The position numbers and the translations under genes are program-made. This document shows positions 6,472 to 14,194 of a stretch of 30,127 nt of DNA, piece after piece. The DNA is from Candidatus Aminicenantes bacterium UBA4085 (GTDB lineage Bacteria > Acidobacteriota > Aminicenantia > Aminicenantales > UBA4085): assembly GCA_002383325.1 (NCBI GenBank), contig DFYJ01000017.1, positions 15,432-45,558 of the forward strand, read 5' to 3'. The notes below the pieces were generated by a model. That model did not search any database. It saw nothing but the letters and a program-made list of their open reading frames with translations, and had not been told where the DNA came from. Each line of letters opens with the position of its first letter. Position 1 is the first letter of the stretch.

Positions 6472-8241
6472 CTACTTCTTGGCCGGTTCCACCGGCTTCA
6501 AACCGTTCTGTTCGACCAGCATGCGCAGGTACCAGTCGGGGAAGATCAGAGGATTGCGCTTGCGGGCCTTGGCGTCGTAGATCCAGAGCTTGTTGAACTT
6601 GACCAGCAGGGTATCGCCCAGCTTCCACCAGGCGGACGTGATCGCGGCTGCGTTGTCCATGCAGTAGTCGTTGAGGTACCGGGCCGCCGCCGCCGGATCC
6701 TTCTTGTAGAGGTCCAGGGCGTTCTGGTCGATGATCGGGGTGCGGTCGATGGCGCTGGTCTCCCAGCGGGCCTGGGCGGCACGGACATCCTTGATGGCCT
6801 CGGAGTAGATGACCTGGGTGTGGAAGTCCGTGTAGTCGAAGGCCCAGCGGGTCGAGTCGCGGTCGACCTCCCAGTGGTCGCCGATCTCGAAGCCGCGCGG
6901 GATTTCGGTCATGCCGTTGTAGAGGGGCATGAAGCAGGAGGTATCCTGGTGGCCCCAGGCCAGCCAGACGATGCCGCCGATGGGATCGGGGTAGCCGCCC
7001 CGGGCCTGGGTGACGGTCACATACTCGGCCCGATTGACGCTGATGATGCGCGAGGTGTTGTATTTCTTGCCGTCCAGGGTGAAGCCGTAGGGCAGGAAGT
7101 TGGGGTTGCCGAAGGGACCGCCCTGCAGGCCGCGGGCGGGATCGAAGATGGTCCCTTCGCAGCGGTCGCGGACGATGGCGATGACGTCCTTCAGGCTCAG
7201 CTTCTTGTCGGGCTTGACGGAGACGGGGAAGTCCATGTTGGGCGTCTCGGGGCCCAGGTTCAGGGAGGGGGCGACCAGGTTGTAGAACCGCCACATCCTG
7301 ACCCGTGAGCCGCCGGAAGCCACGGCGCTTGTCTCGTTAGGCGAGTAGGCCCGCTTCCAGCAGAAGGGCTTGCCGCCGGCCGGATTGTAGAGCTTCTGCT
7401 CGACGGCCAGGGAGACGACGTTGGGCGAGGCCATGAACATGTCTTTGTTGGACAGGTCGATCTCGCCGATGCGCGACTCGTTGGGGCAGACCGCGACGTG
7501 GTCGTCGGGGATCCTCTGGGCGCACCAGACCGCTCCGGGCTTGCCGCTCGTCGGCGTCCAGAGCGGGCCGACCGGCATGATCTCGAACAGCCAGACTTCC
7601 TTGGGATCGGCCACGGCCAGCATCTCGCCCGAGTCGGTGAACCCGTAGCCGTATTTCTCCGCCAGCGAGCCCATGACCTGGATGGCCTCCCGGGCGGTGG
7701 CGGAGCGCTCCATGGCGATGAGGGTCAGCATGGTGATGTCGAACTTGGGGGCGGCCGTGGTGTTCTCGATCTTCGGCACGTTGCCCAGGGTCGACTCCCC
7801 GATGGAGACCTGCTTGTCGTTCATGTAGCCGAAGTCGCCGTGGATGTAGCCGTAGGTGTGGGCCGGCTGGGGCAGATCCAGGCCAGTGTAGTTGTCACCG
7901 ACCCGATCCCACTTCAGGCCCAGGGCCGGCGACATGGCGTCGAACTGGCCGATGTGGTAGATCTTGCGCACGTCGCCGGCCTTGTGGTCGGCGGCCGGGA
8001 TGCGGCGGAAGGTCCAGTCGCAGCTGCCGCAGTCGCAGGTGTGGGTGGTCATGACCGAGCCGTCGGTCGAAGCCAGGCGGCCGACCATGACCACGGTGCA
8101 GGCTTCGAGGCGCGGGTCCTCGTCGCCGCAGGTGGGGCAGACGGCGGGGGACTGGTCCTGCGGGCCGCTGAAAATCGGCCCGCCGGCCAGGGCCAGCAGG
8201 GCCGCGAAGAGGAAAAAGGATGGGACGAATCTCTTACGCAT
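6472..8241 (-). CDS. Secreted C69-family peptidase (PepD-like dipeptidase), with CXXC pairs
   Basis: A 589-residue Ntn-hydrolase of peptidase family C69, whose members cleave dipeptides with an N-terminal cysteine nucleophile. Seen: a signal peptide (MRKRFVPSFFLFAALLALAGG), then EACTVVMVGRLASTDGSVMT with the likely nucleophile Cys48, and FGYMNDKQVSIGESTLG near residues 125-140. GEMLAVADPKEVWLFEIMPVG and RIPDDHVAVCPNESRIGEID are further family blocks. Unusually, a CPTC pair (35-38) precedes the nucleophile and CDCGSC (69-74) follows it. Maturation by removal of everything before Cys48 would follow family precedent. The start at 8241 has AGAGGTG seven bases upstream and begins the signal peptide. 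A paralogue lies at 28293-29981. The substrate is inferred to be small peptides in the periplasm or outside. Confidence 0.82.
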   Translation of the reverse strand: MRKRFVPSFFLFAALLALAGGPIFSGPQDQSPAVCPTCGDEDPRLEACTVVMVGRLASTDGSVMTTHTCDCGSCDWTFRRIPAADHKAGDVRKIYHIGQFDAMSPALGLKWDRVGDNYTGLDLPQPAHTYGYIHGDFGYMNDKQVSIGESTLGNVPKIENTTAAPKFDITMLTLIAMERSATAREAIQVMGSLAEKYGYGFTDSGEMLAVADPKEVWLFEIMPVGPLWTPTSGKPGAVWCAQRIPDDHVAVCPNESRIGEIDLSNKDMFMASPNVVSLAVEQKLYNPAGGKPFCWKRAYSPNETSAVASGGSRVRMWRFYNLVAPSLNLGPETPNMDFPVSVKPDKKLSLKDVIAIVRDRCEGTIFDPARGLQGGPFGNPNFLPYGFTLDGKKYNTSRIISVNRAEYVTVTQARGGYPDPIGGIVWLAWGHQDTSCFMPLYNGMTEIPRGFEIGDHWEVDRDSTRWAFDYTDFHTQVIYSEAIKDVRAAQARWETSAIDRTPIIDQNALDLYKKDPAAAARYLNDYCMDNAAAITSAWWKLGDTLLVKFNKLWIYDAKARKRNPLIFPDWYLRMLVEQNGLKPVEPAKK

Positions 8242-8260
8242 GGACGTCACCTCTGCGGCC

Positions 8261-8290
8261 ACTATAGCGGATCGAATCGGGGGAATTCAA
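8261..8290 (-). promoter_or_regulatory. Promoter of the first C69 peptidase gene
   Basis: Minus strand TTGAAT (8285-8290), 18-base spacer, TATAGT (8261-8266), followed by GGCCGC. The leader is only about 13 bases. The -35 box lies in a short inverted repeat (GGGGA 8280-8284, TCCCC 8291-8295). Confidence 0.6.
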
Positions 8291-8344
8291 TCCCCGTCTT
8301 CCACCGGGGTTGAGGGTCTTCCCGGCTCTCGGCTTTCTGCCGGC

Positions 8345-9730
8345 TCAGAATCCCGGATCAGTGATCTTCTTCACCGTCCATGTCCCGAACTTGTCGAGCT
8401 GGGCCTTGATCTCGGCGCTCTTTCCGACGATGACCAGGACATAGCCGTCCGAAGGCAGCAGCTTGATCGCGGCGGCCTGGGCCGCCTTCGGATCGGTCCC
8501 CTGGATTCCAGCCAGGTAGCGGTCGTAGTAGTCGAAGCCGAGGCCGAAAAAGGCCAGGTGGGCATAGGCCCCGGCCTTGCTGGCGTTGGTTTCCAGGGTC
8601 GGCGGGAACTGGCCCTGGATGTAGTTGCGGGAGCTCGTGACCTCTTCAGCCGTGAAGCCCTCGGTCCGGGCCTTTTTCAACAGGTCGAAGACGATTTGGA
8701 GCATCTCGCCGATCTTGTCGTTTTTGGTGTAGGACGAAGCCGTGAACGTCCCGCCCGAACTGAATGCGGCGAAGGAGCTGTTGGCTCCATAGGTCAGGCC
8801 GCGCTTGATCCGCAGCTCGGTCATGAGCCATGAGGTGAAGCGTCCGCCAAAGAGAGTGTTCATGACCGCGGCCGCCGGAGTCACGGAATCGCCCAGGGCG
8901 TAGCCGGGGGCGCCCAGAATCCAGTAGGCCTGAGTGGCGTCGGGCTTGTCCACCAGGAGAAGCTTGATGCCCCGCGGCTGCGGCAGGGGAGGAAGCGCCG
9001 TCACCGGGACCTTGGCGCCTTTCCATTTGCCGAGGGCGGCGTTGAGAAGCTTGACCAAGGCGGCTCTGTCGATGTCCCCGACCACGGCCGCCACGGCCTT
9101 GGCCGGGCCGTAATAGGCCTTGAAGTAGGCCTGGACGTCGGCCAGCGTCATCTTGGCCAGCGATTCTTCGGTGCCGTTGCTGAGGTGTCCCAGCGGGTGG
9201 GCGCCGTAATAAGCCTTGGCGAAATAGGACCGCACGGCCGCGCCGGGAGAGTCCTTGACCGCCTTGAGGCTGTCGAGGCGGGTCTTGACGGCCTTCTGGA
9301 ACTCGTCGGCCGAGAAGGCCGGCCCGGTCAGGCAGTCAGCGGCTATGGCCAGGAGGCGGGGGAAGTGCTCGCTCAGGCTGTCGGCGCTGAGCGTGACCAT
9401 CTCCTCGCCGGCGTTGACGCCGAGGCGGGCGCCCATGAAGTCGACCGCCTCGGCTACGGCGTCCGCGCCCATTGTCGCGGTGCCCTTTTGGAGAAGCTCG
9501 GCCGTCAGGCTGGCGACGCCCTCCAGGGCGGCCGGCTCCTGGGCCGATCCGGCCCCGCGAAGCATAAGGCGGAAGCTGACGATGGACGTCTCGGTCGTGC
9601 GCAGGTAGTAGACGACGATGCCGTTCTTGAGCTGGATCTTCTCGGGAGCCGGCAGCTTGAAGGCGGCCTGGGCGGGCAGGGCGGCCGCCAGGGCGATCAG
9701 GATAAAAGCGGCGATCGTGCGGGTCTTCAC
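8345..9730 (-). CDS. M16-family peptidase, non-catalytic partner subunit
   Basis: A 461-residue M16 (pitrilysin/insulinase) homologue with a signal peptide (MKTRTIAAFILIALAAALPAQA). The usual HxxEH zinc motif is absent: the corresponding helix reads LEGVASLTAELLQKGT. The C-terminal half keeps the Arg/Tyr substrate-positioning motif in RIKRGLTYGANSS. This is the pattern of the partner subunit in two-subunit M16B proteases, where one chain carries zinc and the other carries Arg-Tyr. It starts with GTG overlapping the stop of the catalytic subunit gene (GTGA, 9727-9730), behind GGAGG, so the two chains should be made in equal amounts. It likely forms an envelope heterodimer that degrades short peptides; the peptide range is inferred from the family. 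Confidence 0.85.
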   Translation of the reverse strand: MKTRTIAAFILIALAAALPAQAAFKLPAPEKIQLKNGIVVYYLRTTETSIVSFRLMLRGAGSAQEPAALEGVASLTAELLQKGTATMGADAVAEAVDFMGARLGVNAGEEMVTLSADSLSEHFPRLLAIAADCLTGPAFSADEFQKAVKTRLDSLKAVKDSPGAAVRSYFAKAYYGAHPLGHLSNGTEESLAKMTLADVQAYFKAYYGPAKAVAAVVGDIDRAALVKLLNAALGKWKGAKVPVTALPPLPQPRGIKLLLVDKPDATQAYWILGAPGYALGDSVTPAAAVMNTLFGGRFTSWLMTELRIKRGLTYGANSSFAAFSSGGTFTASSYTKNDKIGEMLQIVFDLLKKARTEGFTAEEVTSSRNYIQGQFPPTLETNASKAGAYAHLAFFGLGFDYYDRYLAGIQGTDPKAAQAAAIKLLPSDGYVLVIVGKSAEIKAQLDKFGTWTVKKITDPGF

Positions 9731-11055
9731 TTCTCACCTCCCGTCGGGACGAGCGTCCCGACCGTCTTGTTGCCGTCCTGGAAGACCTTGCGGGCCGCCT
9801 CGGCGACGCGCTCCGGCTTGACCGCGGCGTAGTCGTCCATGCGGGAGAAGGCTTTCTCCCAGCTGCCGTAGAGGATCTCGGCCTGGCCCAGAGCCCCGGC
9901 CTTGCCATTGATCGACTGCAGGCCGAAGAAGTAGCCGCTGCGGATCATGTTCAGGGACTTCTGGAACTCGGCCTCGGTCAGGCCGTCTTTCTTGACTTTG
10001 CCCAGCTCCTCCTCGATGACCGCCTCCAGGCGGGCCAGGTCGGCGTCCGGCCGGGGCTGGACGAAGATGGTGAAGAGCTTCGGATCGATGGTCTCGTCGG
10101 CTCCGCCACCGACGGCGATGGCCAGCTGCTCCTCCCGGACCAGCCGCTTGTAGAGCCGGCTGCTCTTGCCGGCCAGGAGGGCGTTCTCCAGGAGGGCCAG
10201 GGGCGGGAAGTCGGGATCCGAGGCAGCCGGGGAATGCCAGACCATCTGGAAGCGGGGGGCCTGGGCCTCCTTGCGGATGAGCACCCGCTTGGTCCCCATC
10301 TGGGGTGGCTCCACGGTGATCACGGCCGGCGGCGGCGTGCCCCTGGGAGTGGGGCCGTAATAGCGGCGGACCAGCTCCAAGGCCTTGTCCGGGACGAAGT
10401 CGCCGACGATGATCAGGACGGCGTTGTTGGGGGCGTAATAGGTCTTGTAGTAGGCCAGGATCTCGTCCCGCCGCCAGCCCAGGATGTCGCTCATCCAGCC
10501 GATGACATCCCAGTGGTAGGGGTGGGCCATGATGGCCGTGGCCAGGACGTTCTCGTTGAGGATAGCCTCGTTGCTGTTCTCCACCCCCATGCGGCGCTCC
10601 GAGGCGATGACTCCGCGCTCGGACTCCAGGACCTGGGGGTCGAAGGAGGCGTCCTGCATCCGGTCGGCCTCCATGGCCACCATCTCCTCCAGAGCCGCGG
10701 CCGGGAACCAGTCTGTGTAGCCGGTCATGTCATTGCCGGTGAAGGCGTTGTTGGCCCCGCCGGCGAATTCCATCCGGCGGTCGAAGTCGCCGGGCCCGAA
10801 CTTGGGCGAGCCGTTGAACATCATGTGCTCGATGAAGTGGGACACGCCGGTCAGGCCGGGGCGCTCGTTGCGCGAGCCGACTCGGAAGAACGTGTAGAGG
10901 GCGACATTGGGGATGGCGTGGTCCTCGACCAGGAGGACCTTGAGGCCGTTGTCCAGGGTGATAACCTTGACCTCCTCCTTGCGGAACGAGGCGACGGCCA
11001 GCGTGGCGGACAGGACGACGGCCAGGAGCAGGGCCGGAACAAATCTTTTTCTCAT
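9727..11055 (-). CDS. M16-family zinc metallopeptidase, catalytic subunit
   Basis: A 442-residue secreted zinc peptidase. The signal peptide is MRKRFVPALLLAVVLSATLA. The inverted zinc motif HFIEH is at residues 73-77 (His73 and His77 as ligands, Glu76 as catalytic base) and the distal Glu ligand is Glu153 in ERGVIASERRM, at the spacing expected for M16. Other family blocks are NAFTGNDMTGYTDWFP and YAPNNAVLIIVGDF. The start at 11055 is supported by GGAGG five bases upstream; an in-frame extension to 11079 adds non-signal residues. It heads an operon with the non-catalytic partner, overlapping it by four bases. Its first seven residues are identical to those of the neighbouring C69 peptidase. 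Confidence 0.9.
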   Translation of the reverse strand: MRKRFVPALLLAVVLSATLAVASFRKEEVKVITLDNGLKVLLVEDHAIPNVALYTFFRVGSRNERPGLTGVSHFIEHMMFNGSPKFGPGDFDRRMEFAGGANNAFTGNDMTGYTDWFPAAALEEMVAMEADRMQDASFDPQVLESERGVIASERRMGVENSNEAILNENVLATAIMAHPYHWDVIGWMSDILGWRRDEILAYYKTYYAPNNAVLIIVGDFVPDKALELVRRYYGPTPRGTPPPAVITVEPPQMGTKRVLIRKEAQAPRFQMVWHSPAASDPDFPPLALLENALLAGKSSRLYKRLVREEQLAIAVGGGADETIDPKLFTIFVQPRPDADLARLEAVIEEELGKVKKDGLTEAEFQKSLNMIRSGYFFGLQSINGKAGALGQAEILYGSWEKAFSRMDDYAAVKPERVAEAARKVFQDGNKTVGTLVPTGGEK

Positions 11056-11077
11056 ACAAGCCTCCATGGGGGACTCC

Positions 11078-11107
11078 ACTCTAGCAGACGCGGGGGAGGG
11101 GGGTCAA
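11078..11107 (-). promoter_or_regulatory. Promoter of the M16 peptidase operon
   Basis: Minus strand TTGACC (11102-11107), 18-base spacer, TAGAGT (11078-11083), followed by GG. It faces away from the Mla promoter in the same 117-base gap. Confidence 0.55.
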
Positions 11108-11120
11108 ACGCGGCCCGGCT

Positions 11121-11151
11121 CTGGCATCCGCGGCGGCAATCCTGGTATAAT
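11121..11151 (+). promoter_or_regulatory. Promoter of the Mla-type operon
   Basis: A perfect -10 box TATAAT (11146-11151) with an extended -10 TGG in front (TGGTATAAT). Only a weak -35 (CTGGCA at 11121-11126, 19 bases away) is visible. An extended -10 promoter can work without a good -35. Confidence 0.5.
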
Positions 11152-11172
11152 CCCGGCGAAGAGGGTCAGTCC

Positions 11173-11922
11173 GTGCCCGGAACCGCTCCGCTCAAGACGT
11201 TCGCTGTCCTCCTGGCCGATGAGGTCTACCACACCCTCTCCTACCTGCGCCACCGCCGCGGGGTCATGCCCGGCGAGATCCTCCTCCAGTTCTTCGCCAT
11301 GGGCTACCGTTCGGCCCCCATCGTCTGCCTCATCACCTTCCTCATCGGCGTGACCATCTCCCTGACCTCGGCCGCGCAGCTCCGGCTCTTCGGGGCCGAC
11401 ATGTACCTGGCCGACCTGATCGGGATTGCCATGATCAACGAGCTGGTCCCGCTGATGGCCGGCATCATGCTGGCCGGCAAGATCGGGGCCTCGATCACGG
11501 CCGAGATCGCGACCATGAAGGTTATGGACGAGATCGACGCCCTGACCACCATGGGGATCGTCCCGGTCCGCTTCCTGATGACTCCCCGCCTGCTGGGCAT
11601 CACCCTAGCCGTTCCGCTCCTGGTGGCTCTGGCCGATACGGTCGGCATCGGCGGCGGGGCCCTGGTGGCCCGCTTCGTGCTGGGCACGCCGATTTCCGCC
11701 TTCCTGGGCCAGATCCTGGAGGCCGTCGAGCTGAGAGACTTTCTGACCGGGCTGGGCAAGACTATGGTCTTCGGCTGGGCCGTAGTCGCCGCGGCCGGCT
11801 ACAAGGCCTTCACCATGGAACGGGGGGCGGAGAGCGTCGGCAGGGCCACCACCGAGTCGGTGGTCCTGTCGATCGCCCTGATCATCGGGCTGGACTGCAT
11901 CTTCGCCTTCGTCCTCTACTAG
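11173..11922 (+). CDS. mlaE: MlaE-type ABC transporter permease
   Basis: A 249-residue inner-membrane permease of the MlaE family, which with MlaF moves phospholipids between inner and outer membranes. Seen: several hydrophobic helices, the family core MINELVPLMAGIMLAGKIGA followed by SITAEIATMKVMDEIDALTT, and MGIVPVRFLMTPRLLG. The start is a GTG at 11173 (VPGTAPLKTF) with GAGGG seven bases upstream; the open frame continues much further upstream but only as antisense to the M16 gene. It is followed after six bases by the ATPase gene. The direction of lipid movement in this family has been debated, so I assign only intermembrane lipid transport. Confidence 0.88.
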   Translation: MPGTAPLKTFAVLLADEVYHTLSYLRHRRGVMPGEILLQFFAMGYRSAPIVCLITFLIGVTISLTSAAQLRLFGADMYLADLIGIAMINELVPLMAGIMLAGKIGASITAEIATMKVMDEIDALTTMGIVPVRFLMTPRLLGITLAVPLLVALADTVGIGGGALVARFVLGTPISAFLGQILEAVELRDFLTGLGKTMVFGWAVVAAAGYKAFTMERGAESVGRATTESVVLSIALIIGLDCIFAFVLY

Positions 11923-11928
11923 GAACCC

Positions 11929-12669
11929 ATGGACGTCATCCAGGTCCGCGATCTCGACGTTGGGTACGGTGGGCAGCCCATCCTGCGCGGCCTGAGCTTC
12001 GCCGTCCCCAGCGGCCGCATCACGGTCATCGTCGGCGAGAGCGGCTCCGGCAAGTCGACCCTGCTGAAGACCCTGATCGGGCTGCAGCCGCCCCTGCGGG
12101 GCGAGATCCGGATGTCCGGCTCGCTGATCGACTACGGCTCCGAGCGGGAGCTTCGCGCCTTTTATCCGCGCATCGGCGTCCTCTACCAGAACAGCGCCCT
12201 GCTCGACTCACTGACCCTTTTCCAGAACACAGCCCTTCCGATCTGGATGCACCATCACGACTGGCCGGCGGCTAAGACCGAGAACCAGGTCCGGGCCATG
12301 CTGGCCCGCGTCGGCTTGGCCGGGCACGGCGCCAAGTACCCCTACGAGCTGTCGGGCGGCATGCGCAAGCGGGCCGCTCTGGCCCGGGCCATGGTTCTCG
12401 AACCCGGCCTGGTCTTTTGCGACGAGCCCTCGGCCGGACTGGACCCCATCACTTCGGCCGGCCTGGACGGGCTGCTGACGGAGCTGCGCACGGCTCACGG
12501 CGTGACCTTCGTCGTGGTCACCCACGAGCTCCGCTCCATCGCCCACATCGCCGACCGGTTGATGATGCTGCGCGAAGGCCGCCTCCATTTCGACGGCGAA
12601 TATGCCGAGGCGGCGGCCTCGCCCGATCCCTACCTTCAGGCCTTCTTCCTGAGAAAGGCGGCCTCATGA
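11929..12669 (+). CDS. mlaF: MlaF-type ABC transporter ATP-binding protein
   Basis: A 246-residue ATPase. Walker A is GESGSGKST (36-44), Q-loop YQNSALLDSLT near 86-96, ABC signature LSGGMRKRAALARA (141-154), Walker B LVFCDEPSAGLDP (161-173), and H-loop His199 in VVVTHEL. LSGGMRKRAALARA with Met-Arg-Lys-Arg after LSGG and the SALLDSLT Q-loop are typical of MlaF rather than of amino-acid importers. Its stop codon overlaps the start of the MCE protein gene (ATGA), which supports a complex made of permease, ATPase and MCE subunit. Confidence 0.9.
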   Translation: MDVIQVRDLDVGYGGQPILRGLSFAVPSGRITVIVGESGSGKSTLLKTLIGLQPPLRGEIRMSGSLIDYGSERELRAFYPRIGVLYQNSALLDSLTLFQNTALPIWMHHHDWPAAKTENQVRAMLARVGLAGHGAKYPYELSGGMRKRAALARAMVLEPGLVFCDEPSAGLDPITSAGLDGLLTELRTAHGVTFVVVTHELRSIAHIADRLMMLREGRLHFDGEYAEAAASPDPYLQAFFLRKAAS

Positions 12670-13610
12670 TCAGCAAAGAGCAGAAAACGCGGCTGGCGGT
12701 CTTCACCACCGCCTCGCTGGCCCTGTTCATCCTCTTCCTGGCCCTCCTCATCACGCCCAAGCTGAAGGCTCGCGGCTCGCTCTACGTCATCAACTTCAGC
12801 GGCACCTCGGTCAACGGGCTGTCGCCCAACGCCTCCGTCAAGTACCTGGGCGTGGAGGTGGGCAAGGTGGCCGCCATCAGCGTCCATCCTGACGACCTGT
12901 CGGCCATCCGGGTCGAGCTGGAGCTGGTCAAGGCCTTCCCGGTCAAGAAGGACATGGCCGCCACCCTGGCCTTCGGCGGCATCACCGGGTCCAAGTTCAT
13001 CGAGCTGGCCGGCGGCAGCAATGCCTCCGAGCGCCTGCTTCCCGGGGGAGAGATCCCGACCGCCCGGGGCCTGGGCGAGAAGGCCGAGGACATCGTGGCC
13101 AACATCGACATGGCCGTGCGGCGGATCAACGCCCTGCTCGGCCCGGACAACCAAAGGCAGATCGCCGCCTTCCTGGAGAACACCGAAAAGAGCGCGGCCG
13201 TCATCTCCGGTGTCCTGGAGGCCAAGCGGGAGAACCTGGCCAACGCCATCACCAACATCGAGAAAGCGGCGGCCGAGTTTGGGGCCGTGACGGAGAACCT
13301 GCGCCGCATCTCGGCCGATCTGGGGGGCCTGACGGGCAAGCTCGACGCCAAAGCCGGCCAAGCTCTGGACAACCTGGCCCAGCGCTTCTCGGACGAGGAG
13401 ATGGGCCGGGTCATGCGCAACTTGGAGGCCTTCATCGCCACGGCCTCCTCCAGCCTGAAGAAGATCGAGGACCTGGTCGTCACCCAGCAGTCCGACCTGC
13501 GCTCCACCGTGGAAGGCCTGGGCGCGGCCGTCGACAACCTGTCCAAGCTGACCCGCGGCCTGGTTGAGGATCCAAGCGCCCTGCTGAGGACGCGCAAGGG
13601 GAAGAAGTGA
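12666..13610 (+). CDS. mlaD: MlaD-type MCE-domain protein
   Basis: A 314-residue protein anchored by one N-terminal helix (residues 10-30, AVFTTASLALFILFLALLIT), with the rest in the periplasm. Residues about 38-115 form the MCE domain (YVINFSGTSVNGLSPNASVK, YLGVEVGKVAAISV, TGSKFIELAGG). The remaining 190 residues are predicted from their heptad-like pattern to be long alpha helices (NALLGPDNQRQIAAFLENTE and following). MCE domains form hexameric rings that bind lipid. E. coli MlaD is about 180 residues, so this version has a much longer helical tail, which may form a tunnel or needle as in longer MCE proteins. The start overlaps the ATPase stop codon. Confidence 0.88.
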   Translation: MISKEQKTRLAVFTTASLALFILFLALLITPKLKARGSLYVINFSGTSVNGLSPNASVKYLGVEVGKVAAISVHPDDLSAIRVELELVKAFPVKKDMAATLAFGGITGSKFIELAGGSNASERLLPGGEIPTARGLGEKAEDIVANIDMAVRRINALLGPDNQRQIAAFLENTEKSAAVISGVLEAKRENLANAITNIEKAAAEFGAVTENLRRISADLGGLTGKLDAKAGQALDNLAQRFSDEEMGRVMRNLEAFIATASSSLKKIEDLVVTQQSDLRSTVEGLGAAVDNLSKLTRGLVEDPSALLRTRKGKK

Positions 13611-14188
13611 TGAGGAAATCCGCTATCCTGATTCTCTGCTGCGCCGGGCTGTGGGGCTGCTTTGCGGCCTCGCCGAGAAAAGCCTATTTTCAAATCCATT
13701 TGGAGGCGGCAGCCGCTCCCGGGCCCGCTTTCGCCAAGGTCCTGCTGCTCGATCGCCTGGCGGTCTCCGAGCTGTACGACGACTTCCGGATCCTGTACCG
13801 GCTGAATCCCTACGAAGTCAATTACTACGCTCACAGCTTCTGGGCCGAGAAGCCCTCCAAGATGGTCCGCGACGCCCTGGAGGCGTACTTGGCCGGGAGG
13901 AAATCCTTCCGGGCGCTCTTGTCCGACCCGGCCAAGGGCGAGGCCGACTGGATTCTGCGGGCTTCGCTGCGCCGGATCGAGGAGATCGACGCGGAGCCGG
14001 CCTGGCAGGCCCGGCTGGCGATGGATCTCGAGGTGATCGAGGCCGCGACGGGCGAAACGCTGGCCTCCCGCCGCTTCGACCGCAGCGAGCCCCTGCCGCG
14101 CCGCGACGTGGCCGCGGTCCCGCCCGTCCTCTCCCGCATCCTGGCCGAGGAGCTGGAGGCCCTGCTCGCCGGCCTTAGGGAGAAGTGA
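13610..14188 (+). CDS. ABC-type transport auxiliary lipoprotein (PqiC-like)
   Basis: A 192-residue predicted lipoprotein with N-terminus MRKSAILILCCAGLWGC. Cys17 would be the lipidated residue, although Trp at -2 is an unusual lipobox residue. The body (AFAKVLLLDRLAVSELYDDF, RILYRLNPYEVNYYAHSFWA, PSKMVRDALEAYL) matches the pattern of the ABC_trans_aux/PqiC family, outer-membrane lipoproteins that accompany MCE transporters. The ATG overlaps the MCE stop codon (TGATG); a GTG one codon earlier is an alternative. It likely forms the outer-membrane end of the lipid path. The gene ends six bases before the convergent AGCS symporter gene. Confidence 0.75.
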   Translation: MRKSAILILCCAGLWGCFAASPRKAYFQIHLEAAAAPGPAFAKVLLLDRLAVSELYDDFRILYRLNPYEVNYYAHSFWAEKPSKMVRDALEAYLAGRKSFRALLSDPAKGEADWILRASLRRIEEIDAEPAWQARLAMDLEVIEAATGETLASRRFDRSEPLPRRDVAAVPPVLSRILAEELEALLAGLREK

Positions 14189-14194
14189 CCCGAC

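Noticed and set aside
8279..8309. Competing hairpins (GGGGA/TCCCC and CCCCG/CGGGG) as an attenuator before the first C69 gene
   Set aside because: They lie upstream of the predicted start point and so would not be in the transcript. At most they are operator symmetry or a weak terminator element.
10234..11172. Long upstream extension of the MlaE frame, antisense to the M16 gene
   Set aside because: The extension has no transporter-like sequence. The GTG at 11173 has a ribosome binding site and follows a TATAAT promoter.
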